The notes beneath the pieces are model-generated. The model worked only from the letters and a program-made list of their open reading frames with translations, was not told the origin of the DNA and searched no databases. Source: Thermoplasmata archaeon UBA61 (GTDB lineage Archaea; Thermoplasmatota; Thermoplasmata; Lutacidiplasmatales; UBA184). From it: a stretch of DNA of 64,000 nucleotides. Position 1 is the first letter of the stretch. Every line of letters starts with the position of its first letter. The stretch covers positions 1 through 64,000 of the forward strand of contig DASW01000003.1 in NCBI GenBank assembly GCA_002503985.1, read 5' to 3'. Both the position numbers and the translations under genes were made by a program. Below, in pieces: positions 15,618-25,500 of this stretch.

Positions 15618-18600
15618 GGCGACACCGGTCCCGGCGGGGGAGGACGCGCTCCCCGGCGGGGCGCGGCCAGGAAGAGCACCACGGCCGCGGCGACTCCGCC
15701 GAGCACGAGTCCGAGGAACAGCCCCGACCCGAACCCTCCATTCAGTCCCGTCACGCTCCCTCCGGAGCTCGGGCTCGCGGCGACCGTCACGGAGAGGTTG
15801 GACTCAACGCCCCCGCCCACCGCATCATCGAGAATGACCGTCACCCTGTATGTTCCCGCGGAGGCGTAGCTATGGTTGACCAAGAGACCGCTAGCGAACG
15901 AACCGTCTCCGAACGACCAGCTTTCGCGGTACGGAGGGGTGCCCCCGGAAATGTTAGACGTGAAGTTCACGGGAGATCCCGTCGAAGCCGCATTAGAAGA
16001 GGAAGCGCTCCCCGCAGTGAAGGTCGCCGTAAGGGAGGAGTGCACTGTGACGTTGACGGACCGGTTCGCCGCCACGCCCAGCGCGTCGATGTACGCGAAG
16101 GTGACGGTGTAGGTCCCCGGACGGTCCCAAGCATGGGAAGTGTTGTTCAAGCCGACCGACTCGGTCCCGTCCCCGAACGTCCATTTCTCTTGGGAAGAAC
16201 CCGTTCCACCGGTGACGGTCGCGTTCAGGGAAAGAGGGATGGCGACATCGGTCATGTTGCCCGGGCTGAGGAGGACTCTCACGCTCGGGTCAGGGGAAAC
16301 CATGACGACCGCCGAAGAGACGTTCGTGGCGCCTGTCGCATCCCGTACGGTCGTTGTCAGCAGGAAGACACCCGGCTGCGCGTAGGTGTGCGACGGGTTG
16401 GACCCCGACGACGTGGTTCCATCCCCCCATGACCACTGGTACGTGTACGGCGGCACGCCACCAAGGACGGTCGTCGAAACCGCTGAGAGGGGAACGCCAA
16501 CATCAAGGTCCGGGAATGTCGGGACCGAGAACTCGGGCAGGATCGAGAGAGACTCAGCCACGGTGAGCGTCGCCGTGAGGTTCGCCGAGTTCCCGAACGA
16601 GTCCGTGACGTTCGCCGCCAGCGCAAAGACGCCCACTGACGATGGCGTGCAGTTCAGTTCGGTCTTGTCAGCGGAGCTACACCCCGGTGGGAGCCCGTAG
16701 TAGGTGACCATGGATGGCCCGGCCCCTCCGAGATACTGGAGGTCGATCGAGACTGGGTATCCGAGGTCGATGGCCGATGGGCTCGCGGTGAATGACGTGA
16801 TCTCAGGGGGGCTCGAGATGACACTCACTGTCCCGGATAGTTCGTTCGCGACCCAGACCATCCCTGAGCCCAATCCGTCGTAGTTTCCAGACGTGACGAC
16901 ACCGAAGGCGTCCGGAACTTCCCCCACGGGAATCTCGACCGCGGAAGACTCGCTCGCCGATATCGAGGAACCATCGAGCACGGTAACGGTTCCCTGTTTG
17001 CCGGGAAGTAGCCCGACGGAAGCGAAGTAGATGTCCTTCCGAGAGGGTTCATAGACCTCGCCGAGCACCTTGTGAGGACCCCCAATCAGCACGGGTCCCC
17101 CGTCGACGGCGAGGGTGGCTCCGTTCACCAGCGTCACCTCGTCCCCTGCGGCGTAGACCTGGTTGTCAGCTGCATCGTAAGCGAGGCTGGTAACGTTGGC
17201 ACCAACATTGATTCCGGAGGACAAGGGCTGGTCCGTTGTGGTGCTCCGAACTTTGACTGTGTTGGGGGGGACTAGGACGAAGGCCTCTGCGTTCGACGAG
17301 TCGATCGCGATTCCCTGCGTCGAACCCGGTGGAACGACGAGCCCCGTCTCGAACGCGATGACATGGGTTGTGAGATTCATTGCGACAACCCCAAGCACGC
17401 TGTTCGACAGCCAGAGGAGGTTGTCGGGCTGATCAAGCACAAGCTGGCTGCAACTTCCGCTCAGGGCGGTGAATGTCGCATTGAGGCGATCTGAAGATGC
17501 GTTGTACGCCTCTAGTCCGTTGCTCATGCCGACGTACAATTTGCCGTTTGCCGGGTCCGAAACGACGGACAGCGGGACCGCGGACGCAGCTATGACCGGC
17601 GAGGCCTGATTGAGTCGAGTCGAGTTCAGGCCGTAGACCAGAGAGTCATTGACAGAGGAAACATAGGTCTCAGACTGAGTCGGAAGAGCGCTGATCGAAA
17701 GCAACTCGGGAGAAGTCGTGGGCGCTACTGTCTTCGCGGTGTCGGACGAGAGATTTACCGACTCCAAATCCCTTGACCCCGACGTCCAGCAGTAGACCAA
17801 CCCTGACTGCGGGTCGAGGACCAGCTGGCTCGCGTTCCTGAAGACTGGGATAGTTGAGAGGAAAGTGCCGATAGTCGAGTTCAGAGCCACAACGTTTCCG
17901 CCGGTCGAATTCCCGACCAGGAACTCAGTCCCATTTGCAGAGGGCGCCGAGGCGACAATCCCTGTGCCAACCGGGACTACTTGGGTAACTGGCACTTGCT
18001 TTTCCCCGCCGATGATTGTGGCGAACCGACTTGAAGGAATGGAAGCGATTACGGTGTCGGATCCGGCCGAGTATGCGAGTGCCGAGGCGGGTCCATAGAT
18101 GAGGGGGATATGCGTGAGAGTCGTGGGAAGCTTCGAGATGTTGATCATTGACACAAACATGGACTCCGCATTCGCCACGAATACGATGTCATCTTTCGGG
18201 TCAACAGCGAGAGAGACCGGGTCCGAGCCGACCGGGATGTTGGGGAAAGACACCGTGTTGTCGGTAATGTCGATGACCGTGACGTTCGACGAACCCGAGT
18301 TTGCTACGAACAATTCGTTCGCGTTCGGGTCGACCGCCAAGGCGTCCGGGGCAGTGCCAACAAGAATCGCGGGGTCTACGATAGCTCCCGTCCTGGGATT
18401 CACAACAGCCACCGAATTGCTGGCCGGCAGGGCGGCGTAGACGTTTCCGCTTACCGGATCGTAGACGAGCGCGGAAGCGTTCGAGAGATTGGTGACGAGC
18501 TCGCTGAACCCGCCCGTGGAGAGGTTGTAGACCGCGGCGGGGGCAATCGTGGGAATCGGGTACCCAGGAAGCGACACGCTGCGCTGCGGGAACCACAAGG

Positions 18601-18967
18601 TGTCGGTCGATGGGACATAGGTGGGGCTCCCGACCTGCCAGGCGTACACGCTCGACGTGAAACTTCCCGGCAGAGAGGTGTTGAAGCCGGGGAAGACCGT
18701 TCGGACGACCGACCCTGCCGATGCGCTGGAGAGCGGAGTATCCGCGGGACTCGCACCTGTCCTCGGAGCGTTAGTGTCCGGAGCCGCGCCCAGAGCCTCG
18801 GCCCGGAGGAAGGAGCGCAGAGGGGCGGGAGGAGCAGCAGTGTGAACGGTCCCAGGGGTGGCGGTCGTCGGAAGGGCGAAGACGCTAGTCAGTGCGACAA
18901 GCGCGATCAGTACGGTCAACCCCAGGCGCCCGGAGGCGCCGGCGCGTCGGGGTCGACAGGGGACCAT
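15602..18967 (-). CDS. Giant surface protein: YVTN-type beta-propeller plus PKD domains
   Basis: The 1121-residue product has a signal peptide, then about 600 residues of beta-propeller repeats of the YVTN type (LAVDPNANELFVANSGSS, SLAVDPKDDIVFVANAES). At least three PKD domains follow, recognised by WSWGDGTTS, WTFGDGTES and WSFGDGSFA and their HTYAQPG or HSYASAG continuations. A C-terminal membrane helix and a short Pro-rich tail anchor it. Such proteins mediate adhesion or carbohydrate contact in archaeal envelopes. ATG 18967 lies 28 bp from a TATA box. The coding sequence looks less G+C-rich than its neighbours, as is common for Asn/Ser/Thr-rich exported proteins. Confidence 0.9.
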   Translation of the reverse strand: MVPCRPRRAGASGRLGLTVLIALVALTSVFALPTTATPGTVHTAAPPAPLRSFLRAEALGAAPDTNAPRTGASPADTPLSSASAGSVVRTVFPGFNTSLPGSFTSSVYAWQVGSPTYVPSTDTLWFPQRSVSLPGYPIPTIAPAAVYNLSTGGFSELVTNLSNASALVYDPVSGNVYAALPASNSVAVVNPRTGAIVDPAILVGTAPDALAVDPNANELFVANSGSSNVTVIDITDNTVSFPNIPVGSDPVSLAVDPKDDIVFVANAESMFVSMINISKLPTTLTHIPLIYGPASALAYSAGSDTVIASIPSSRFATIIGGEKQVPVTQVVPVGTGIVASAPSANGTEFLVGNSTGGNVVALNSTIGTFLSTIPVFRNASQLVLDPQSGLVYCWTSGSRDLESVNLSSDTAKTVAPTTSPELLSISALPTQSETYVSSVNDSLVYGLNSTRLNQASPVIAASAVPLSVVSDPANGKLYVGMSNGLEAYNASSDRLNATFTALSGSCSQLVLDQPDNLLWLSNSVLGVVAMNLTTHVIAFETGLVVPPGSTQGIAIDSSNAEAFVLVPPNTVKVRSTTTDQPLSSGINVGANVTSLAYDAADNQVYAAGDEVTLVNGATLAVDGGPVLIGGPHKVLGEVYEPSRKDIYFASVGLLPGKQGTVTVLDGSSISASESSAVEIPVGEVPDAFGVVTSGNYDGLGSGMVWVANELSGTVSVISSPPEITSFTASPSAIDLGYPVSIDLQYLGGAGPSMVTYYGLPPGCSSADKTELNCTPSSVGVFALAANVTDSFGNSANLTATLTVAESLSILPEFSVPTFPDLDVGVPLSAVSTTVLGGVPPYTYQWSWGDGTTSSGSNPSHTYAQPGVFLLTTTVRDATGATNVSSAVVMVSPDPSVRVLLSPGNMTDVAIPLSLNATVTGGTGSSQEKWTFGDGTESVGLNNTSHAWDRPGTYTVTFAYIDALGVAANRSVNVTVHSSLTATFTAGSASSSNAASTGSPVNFTSNISGGTPPYRESWSFGDGSFASGLLVNHSYASAGTYRVTVILDDAVGGGVESNLSVTVAASPSSGGSVTGLNGGFGSGLFLGLVLGGVAAAVVLFLAAPRRGARPPPPGPVSPYVPP

Positions 18968-18990
18968 GGCGGCCCGAATCAGGATGTCCG

Positions 18991-18998
18991 CTATTAAA
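18991..18998 (-). promoter_or_regulatory. TATA box of the propeller/PKD gene
   Basis: TTTAATAG on the minus strand is centred 28 bp upstream of ATG 18967, matching leaderless transcription. Confidence 0.65.
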
Positions 18999-19013
18999 CG
19001 GAGAAGGACCGGC

Positions 19014-19991
19014 TCATTGCATCGTCCGGATGACCCGGCCGGCGTGGCCGTCGATGAGCACCGTCACGTTCTCGGTCTTGTGGTCGAAGCGGAAGTACCA
19101 GATCGGCGCGTGCAAGAGCTCGCCCTCGGAGACCTGGACCTCGCACTTGATGTTGGAGACCATGTGGTGCTTCTGGTGCGCCGCCTCCGACTGGAGCTGC
19201 TTCACGAAGGCCTCGGCGGCGAACCTCGCCGCGTCCTCGCCCATGTCCCCGTTCAGGATGGGGGCGGTCTGCGGGATCGACTTCTTGTCGAAGAAGGTCC
19301 GGTCCGTGAGCGAGAACTGGTAGTCCTTCGGCTGGTAGGCGCTCATCGCCTTCACCGCCACGACCGGGTACTCGTACTGGCCCGAGATCGTCTCCGAGCG
19401 GTTCGGGTTCACGACGGGGCCTGCCATGATGGGGATCACCGTGAACCCACCCCGTCGGCCCCCGAGCGCGTTGCCGAGCAGAGCTCCGGCCGCGATCGTC
19501 CCGGCGGTCGCGCCCACGCTGGTGGCGACCGCCTGGTACTGGTAGGTGGTGCTGGCAGCGGCCGGTATGACCCAGAACGGAACGTAGCTCAGGTGCTCCT
19601 CCGTGATCTTCGACTCTTCGAGGAAGTGACGGTGCAGGAACCCCTGGTCGAGGTATCCCCGAACGATCTTCAGCGCCGCGTCCCGGTCCGCGACGGCGAG
19701 CGGGAGCATCGTGTGCTTGGAGATCTCTTTCCATCCCTGCCCGCCGAGGGTGACGGAGCCCCCGCAGTAGTCGCAGGAGATCACCATCTCGCCGAACGTC
19801 GGCTTGATGGGCGCGCCGCACGCGGGGCACTTGAGCTCCTGCACGCCCGCGGCAGCGATCGGAGCCGCGGAGGCGGCAGCCGCTGGTGGAGGGGGCGGCG
19901 GTCGGGCCGCGCCACCGACGGGGGTCCCGCACTTCATGCAGAACTGCGCCTCGTCCGGCACCTGAGCGCCGCATTTCATGCAGAAGGCCAT
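19014..19991 (-). CDS. Zinc-ribbon protein, last gene of the SPFH operon (YdjG-like)
   Basis: The 325-residue product opens with a double zinc ribbon (FCMKCGAQV and FCMKCGTPV), then a Pro/Ala linker, then a second ribbon (CPACGAP and CDYCGGS, about residues 55-77). A beta-rich domain and a Gly/Ala-rich hydrophobic hairpin (about residues 140-165) follow. The architecture recalls Bacillus YdjG, which acts with the SPFH protein YdjI at the membrane; this is recalled similarity, not a search result. The ATG has a GAGG-type ribosome site about 8 bp upstream. It follows the SPFH gene by 57 bp in the same direction. Confidence 0.75.
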   Translation of the reverse strand: MAFCMKCGAQVPDEAQFCMKCGTPVGGAARPPPPPPAAAASAAPIAAAGVQELKCPACGAPIKPTFGEMVISCDYCGGSVTLGGQGWKEISKHTMLPLAVADRDAALKIVRGYLDQGFLHRHFLEESKITEEHLSYVPFWVIPAAASTTYQYQAVATSVGATAGTIAAGALLGNALGGRRGGFTVIPIMAGPVVNPNRSETISGQYEYPVVAVKAMSAYQPKDYQFSLTDRTFFDKKSIPQTAPILNGDMGEDAARFAAEAFVKQLQSEAAHQKHHMVSNIKCEVQVSEGELLHAPIWYFRFDHKTENVTVLIDGHAGRVIRTMQ

Positions 19992-20048
19992 CTTCGCAAC
20001 CTCTTCCTAGGGAGCGGCGGGGGGATCGGGTGACCTCACGGATTCGAT

Positions 20049-21206
20049 CTAGAGGGTGGCTCCGCAGTTCGGACAGAACTTGCCGGTCCCCGGTGCATCC
20101 TGTCCGCACTTCGGGCACTTGCGAGCGGGTGGAGGCGCTAGAGAGGCTCCGCAGTTCGCGCAGAACTTGACGCCGGCCGCGTTCGGCTGCCCGCACTTCG
20201 GGCACGGAGGGCCCTGGGCCGCGGCGGGAGGCGCCCCGCCCATCGGGGTACCGCAGTTCGGACAGAACCGGACCCCCGCCTGCACAAGGGTCGCGCACTT
20301 CGGACACGGCTGGCCGGGTCCGGGGCCGTACGCGCCCTGCATCTGGCCGGCCATCCCGTAGCCGATCCCGAGACCCGCGCCGAGACCGACGCCCGCTCCG
20401 GCCATCGAGCCGGCGGCGCCGGAGGGGTTCGCGGCGGCCGTGGTCATCGCCTGGCCCGCCTGGTACTGCATGTAGTTCACGCCGAGGACGCTCATCTCCG
20501 AGCGAGTGTTGACCGCCTTCTGGACATCGTCCGGGAGGTTGATCGAAAGCCCCTGGATCTGCTTGATCTCCACCCCGAGCGGTCCGAAGTGCTGCGGCGC
20601 GAAGCCGAGCACCGCCTGCTCGATCGTCGTGAGCTGGGTAGCGAGGTCGGTGACCCGCATGCCCTGGTCCTTGAGCTTCCCGAGGCTGTTGTAGACGAGG
20701 AGGACCATCTGGTCTCGAAGCCTCGCCTCGACGTCGGGGGTCGTGACCGCTCCGAACGTCCCGACGAACTGATTGATGAAGTTGTCCGGCGCGGCCACGT
20801 CCCAACGGTATTGGCCGAAGACCCGCAGCTGAACGAGTCCGAAGTCGGAGTCGCGGAAGACGTACGGTTCGGCGCTGCCGAACTTCCCGTCGAAGATGCG
20901 GCGCTGAAGGTAGTAGACCTCCGCCTCCTGACGGACCCCCGAGAGCTCCTTGACGAGGTTCCCGACGATCGGCGCGTTGATGCTCGTGAGGGCGTACCGG
21001 TCCGGCCGTTCGAGGTAGGCAAGGACCTTACCGTCCCGGTAGAAGACGGCGGTCTCGTCCTGGCGGACGACGACGTTGTCGTTCAGGCGGATGTTGCGCG
21101 GGACGCGCCACATCACGTTGTTCCCTTTGTAGACGTCCTCCCAGTTGATGGTGGTCGACCCGAAGAGACTGCCGCCTTTCGCCGGGATAGGTGCGTTTGT
21201 GACCAT
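20049..21206 (-). CDS. SPFH-domain protein with C-terminal zinc ribbons (YdjI/virion-core-like)
   Basis: The 385-residue product has an SPFH/band-7-like domain over about residues 30-260 of the type annotated as virion core protein or YdjI (INWEDVYKGNNVMWRVP, AVFYRDGK, DFGLVQLRVFGQYRW, GVEIKQIQGLSI). A Gly/Ala-rich hydrophobic stretch follows at about 275-305. The tail carries three zinc ribbons (CPKCATL/CPNCGTP, CPKCGQP/CANCGAS, CPKCGQD/CPNCGAT). SPFH proteins oligomerise at membranes and organise partners. A strong AAGGAG site 8 bp before ATG 21206 supports this start. It is the central gene of a four-gene operon. Confidence 0.85.
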   Translation of the reverse strand: MVTNAPIPAKGGSLFGSTTINWEDVYKGNNVMWRVPRNIRLNDNVVVRQDETAVFYRDGKVLAYLERPDRYALTSINAPIVGNLVKELSGVRQEAEVYYLQRRIFDGKFGSAEPYVFRDSDFGLVQLRVFGQYRWDVAAPDNFINQFVGTFGAVTTPDVEARLRDQMVLLVYNSLGKLKDQGMRVTDLATQLTTIEQAVLGFAPQHFGPLGVEIKQIQGLSINLPDDVQKAVNTRSEMSVLGVNYMQYQAGQAMTTAAANPSGAAGSMAGAGVGLGAGLGIGYGMAGQMQGAYGPGPGQPCPKCATLVQAGVRFCPNCGTPMGGAPPAAAQGPPCPKCGQPNAAGVKFCANCGASLAPPPARKCPKCGQDAPGTGKFCPNCGATL

Positions 21207-21232
21207 CGTTCGATCTCCTTTTCACGTCCTCG

Positions 21233-21937
21233 TTACGAAATCCGGATCCCCTCGATCACCTGGATACGGGCCTTGAACGCCTGGTCAAGCTGGTTGACCT
21301 GGCCCCGGGCGGTCGCGACGAGGGCCGCGACCGCGGTCGGGTTCGCTCCCGTCGCGATCGACGGCAGCGTCGAGATCGTCTGGCTCAGCTGGTCCGCCGC
21401 TTGCGCGAACCCGTAGTCGTACTCGTAGAGGCGGTCGAGCCCCATGGGGTTGATGCGCACGGCGGGCGAGATGCCCGTGTAGCCCTGCTCCGCGAACCGG
21501 ACCTGGCCCTCGAGACGGAGGAGGTCCGCGATGATGGGAGCGAGGTCGTTGAGCGACTGGAACTGGTTCGAGTTCGTCAGGGAGGTGCGCGCGTTCTCGA
21601 TGGTCGTGCGCGCGTTCTTGATCTTGTCCGCCACCTGGATCCGTAGGAAGCTGTCGGCGGCCCGTATGTCCTCGCCCTGACGGTAGCCGCGGAACCCGGG
21701 GATGAGCATCTGCAGCCGCTTGAGGGCCCCACGGTCGCCTTCCACCTTCTCGCGGAGGTCCACGGGTGGAGCGCCGGCGGGAGCCTGGGTTCCGGTCGAG
21801 CTGCCGCCTTGGCTGAAAAGCGACGACCCACAGACGTTGCAGTACCGGGAACTGGGGGGAGCGACCGACCCGCACTTGGGACACGTGAGGGGCGCGCTCG
21901 ACGGCGACAGCGGCGGAGGCGGAGCGTTGGCCGCCAT
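21233..21937 (-). CDS. Zinc-ribbon helical protein, SPFH-operon partner
   Basis: The 234-residue product has one zinc ribbon at residues 19-36 (CPKCGSVAP and CNVCGSS) and then a helical domain of about 170 residues rich in Gln, Asn and Ala (IQVADKIKNARTTIENAR). There is no membrane segment. I do not recognise the helical domain; it is a candidate partner that could take the place that PspA-like helical proteins hold in related bacterial modules, but no PspA signature is visible. It ends 27 bp before the SPFH gene and starts directly after the membrane protein gene (1 bp gap), so it is surely in the same operon. Confidence 0.75.
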   Translation of the reverse strand: MAANAPPPPLSPSSAPLTCPKCGSVAPPSSRYCNVCGSSLFSQGGSSTGTQAPAGAPPVDLREKVEGDRGALKRLQMLIPGFRGYRQGEDIRAADSFLRIQVADKIKNARTTIENARTSLTNSNQFQSLNDLAPIIADLLRLEGQVRFAEQGYTGISPAVRINPMGLDRLYEYDYGFAQAADQLSQTISTLPSIATGANPTAVAALVATARGQVNQLDQAFKARIQVIEGIRIS

Positions 21938-21938
21938 C

Positions 21939-22505
21939 TTACGGGCTCCGGGGCGGGGTCGACGGAGGGTTGGCTGGTGGAGAGGTGGCGGGCGGAGGGG
22001 CCGTCGTCGGGACGCTCGGGGAGTTGGCGGCGGCGTAGGAGAAGGCGGACGGGGCGGCCTCGCTCCGCCATTGGGTGCGCGGGACCTGCAGGTTCTCGGT
22101 AGCGCGGACCGCGCGAACGCGCCAGGCGATGAGCGCGACCGTGACGATCATCACGACGATCAGGACGATGAGGCCCTCGAGCGCCAGGATGGTCGAGATG
22201 ATGTTGTAGTACGGGCCGAGCCCGACCGTGAAGAACAGGACCGCGAACCCCATCCCGAAGAAACCCCAGGCGAGGGAGCGTTGGTAGCTCGGGTCCCGGG
22301 AGAGCGACTCCGCGAGATAGCTACCGAGGGCGAAGAAGAGGGAGACGACGCCGATCGCGAGGAGGCCGACGTAGTGCTGGTTCTGGGTAAAGACCAGGTA
22401 GAGCAGCGCGAAGATCACCACGGCGAGGATCAGGAACAACGCCGTCAGGAGCGGCCCGCTCCATCGAGTGCGCACCGGCTGCATGGCCGTAGGGGGTCCC
22501 GTCAT
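21939..22505 (-). CDS. Polytopic membrane protein, first gene of the SPFH operon
   Basis: The 188-residue product has four predicted membrane segments at about residues 18-38, 45-65, 78-98 and 107-128, followed by a 60-residue Pro/Ser/Ala-rich cytoplasmic tail. It would provide the membrane anchor for the zinc-ribbon and SPFH proteins encoded behind it, as YdjH does in the bacterial arrangement; this role is inferred. A GGAGGA ribosome site precedes ATG 22505, and a TATA-like CTTATAG lies at 22538-22544, giving a short leader. Confidence 0.75.
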   Translation of the reverse strand: MTGPPTAMQPVRTRWSGPLLTALFLILAVVIFALLYLVFTQNQHYVGLLAIGVVSLFFALGSYLAESLSRDPSYQRSLAWGFFGMGFAVLFFTVGLGPYYNIISTILALEGLIVLIVVMIVTVALIAWRVRAVRATENLQVPRTQWRSEAAPSAFSYAAANSPSVPTTAPPPATSPPANPPSTPPRSP

Positions 22506-22566
22506 CGTATCGTCCTCCGATGAAAGAGGCGCGTCCGCTATAAGAGTTCAGGTGCCGCTTTTCGGT

Positions 22567-25500
22567 TCAGAGGCGCGGCTCGTCGTCGGGCTTCTCTCTC
22601 CGGGGCCGGGCCGGGGGAGTCACCGGAGCCGGCGGCTCGGGAACGGGCTTGGCCGGAGCGCTCCCGGCGGCGGTTGCCGGGGCCGCCGGAGCGGCCGGCG
22701 CCGCCGGCTTCGGAGGGGCTCGTCGCCCAGCGCCCGACGGGGCCTGGGGACGTTCCGTCGCCGGCTTCGCCGTCTTGGCAGGGGGTTCCGGTCGTGGCGG
22801 CGCCGCAACCTTCGTTGGGTGCGGCTCGTGATGGGCCGGTGCCGCCTTTGCCGGGGCCGGCTTGCGCTGGAAGACCCCTTTCAGTCCGGTGAGGCTTCCG
22901 CCGCGGGACACCGCTCGGCCGGAGGGGGCCTGGACGGTGACCCCGTCGAGCGGTCGGGACGAGAGCGTCGTCACCGGCTGCCCGCACTTGGGACAGCTCG
23001 GGAACTGGCCGACGCAGTGCTGACAGAGCGGCGCCCCGCAAGAGTGGGCGACGGAGGCGATGCCACCGCATCCCACGCAGCGGGGCGCAGAAGGCGCGCG
23101 GGCGGTCGTAGAACCCACGGCTCCAGGAGTGGCGATGTAGTCAACGCCCGCGCTCCATTCGCTCGCGGGAGAGGGGACAACGACCGTCTCGACGCCCCCA
23201 GGAAACTCAGAAGGAGCCGCGGGACCGGAGACCTCCTCCGCGCCCTCCGATTCCGCCTCCATGGCCTCGCGCGTACGGAACTCAGGAGAATACGCGCCGA
23301 GGTCGAGGGCGGCGAGCGGCGCGTGGACGGCGGACCCCGCCTGCTCTACGACCTTGATCAGCCGAGCCTTGTAGATGCCCACGCGCAGCGTGCGAACGAT
23401 CTGGAACAGCGTGCGCTGCTCCGCCGGGAGGACGAGGGCCTTTCGAGCGAGCTCCTCCACATCCGGCGTCAGTTTGAGGTTCTCCGGGCGCAGGTCGGCT
23501 TCGAGGACCGCCCGTAGGTAGCCGAACAGGCGCTCGATCTGGTCGAGGGAGTAGGCCGGGGGCGAGAGGACCGCGACGTCGGCGAGGGTGAGTCCCCGCC
23601 GCTCGATCCCCGCGGGCCGGTGTTCGACGGCGGAGGTGATGAGATGGTAGGAGGCATTCTCGAGGTCTCGGACCTCGTTCGCTTCGAGACGGTCCAGGTC
23701 GACCTTCGCGTTCCGGCCGATCGAGGACAGCACCGGCTCCAGGTACTCGTACGGGATGTGCAGCGTGACGAAGAGGTCGTTCTTCGTGACCGTCCGGTTG
23801 AGCCGCGCCTCGAGCAGGAGCGCGTCCCGGGCGAACCGCTGGATCTCGGCGTCCCGGGTCTTCTGGAGGGCGAGCTTCTTGCCGTCCTTCGCCGGCCCGT
23901 AGTCGGAGTCGAGCGCGAGAGCGCGGTCGAAGCTGGTCTGGGCCTCGGTGGGGCGACCAGTCGCGAGGAGCGCGAGGCCCCGGCTGGTCCACGCCTGCTT
24001 GCTCGACGGGTCGGCCTCGGTAGCGCGTTCGTAGAAGGCGAGCGCTTCGTTCGGGTGCTCCATCCGCTCGGCGACGAACCCGGCCCGAGCCAGGACCTCG
24101 CCGTTCGCCGGCCCAAGGGCGAGCGCGTGAGCGAGCGCTGAGGCCGCCTCCGGCCACGCTTGTCGCGCGACCGCGAGCTCCCCGGCGCGGACCCAGAGCG
24201 CGACGCTCTTCGGGAGCGCCTCGACGGCCTTCTTCACCGCGTCGCTGGCCTCGCCGGCCTGGCCGAGACCGCTGTGGGCCTCCGCGAGCAGAAGATAGAG
24301 CGACTCTTGCGGCGGGACCTGAGGGATCGCCGCCCGTAGGAACTCAACCGCCTCGGCGTGCTTTCCCTCTTCGAGCATCGAACGACCGATGCCGGCGAGG
24401 GCGACCGGCGACTTGGGGTCCCGCTGACGGACCTCCTCGTACGCGCCCCGAGCTTCGGCCGGTCGCTCGAGCGCGCCGAGGATCTCGGCGCGGAGGAGGA
24501 GCGCGGCGACGCTCGGCGGAGAGCCGGCCGGGACGGCCTTCATCCCTTCGTCGAGGACCTCGAGCGCGAGGTCCGGACGGCCTGCGGTGAGGCGAAGGCG
24601 CGCGCGGCGGGTCGCGATCTCGACCTTCATGACGGGGTCGAGCGAGGCGGCCTTCTCGTACGCCTCGTTGGCCTCTTCCGTCTTCCCGAGGGCCGCGGCG
24701 AGGTCGCCCCGCTCGAGGTGCAGCGTGGCGTCCTGAGCCTCCGGCGCCGAAGAGGCGAGGAGCCGAACGAGCGTCTCGTACGCCTCCTTGGTCTCCTTCG
24801 AGTCGCGATGGAGACGGAACATCTCGAGGAGCGCGGGACCGTTCTCCGGCTCGAGGAGGAGGATCGCCTTGAGCGAGTACAGGACCTCGTTCGAACGCCC
24901 CAGCGCGCGGAACGCGTCGGCGCGCGCCTTCCACGCGGCGAGGTCGTTCGGGTCCTCCTTGAGGAGCGGGTCGGCGATCTGCACGGCTTCGGGATACTGG
25001 CCCGAGAGGAGCAGCGTCTCGGCGAGCGCCAGGCGACCGTGGCGGCTCTTCGGGTCGACGTCGAGACCGCGTCGATAGTACGCGATCGCGTCCGCGTACG
25101 CACCCTGGGCGCGCAACGCCTCGGCGACCTCGAAGAAAGCGTGCGGGTCGCCGTGGGCGGCCTGGACGGCCTGCTGCAGGGCCGCGAGCGCCTCGCTGCG
25201 GTTCCCGCTCCGTAACAGGAGCTGGCCCTTCTTCCTCAGGAAGAGGGGGTTGCTCGGGTCCCGGCGGAGCAGCACGTCGAGCAGCTGGAGGGCCCGCGCG
25301 TCCTGTCCGACCTCCGCGGAGACCTCGGCGGCGCCCCAGAACAGGTCCGCGTCCTCGAGGCCCCCGCCGATCGCCCGGCCGTACGCCTCGATCGCCTCGG
25401 TGTAGCGCCCCGTCTCGCGGAGGGCATGCCCGAGCTCCTTGAGGATGTCGTGACGGAGATGGTTCCCTTCGCGCGCCAGGAACGACTCGTAGGCGCGGAT

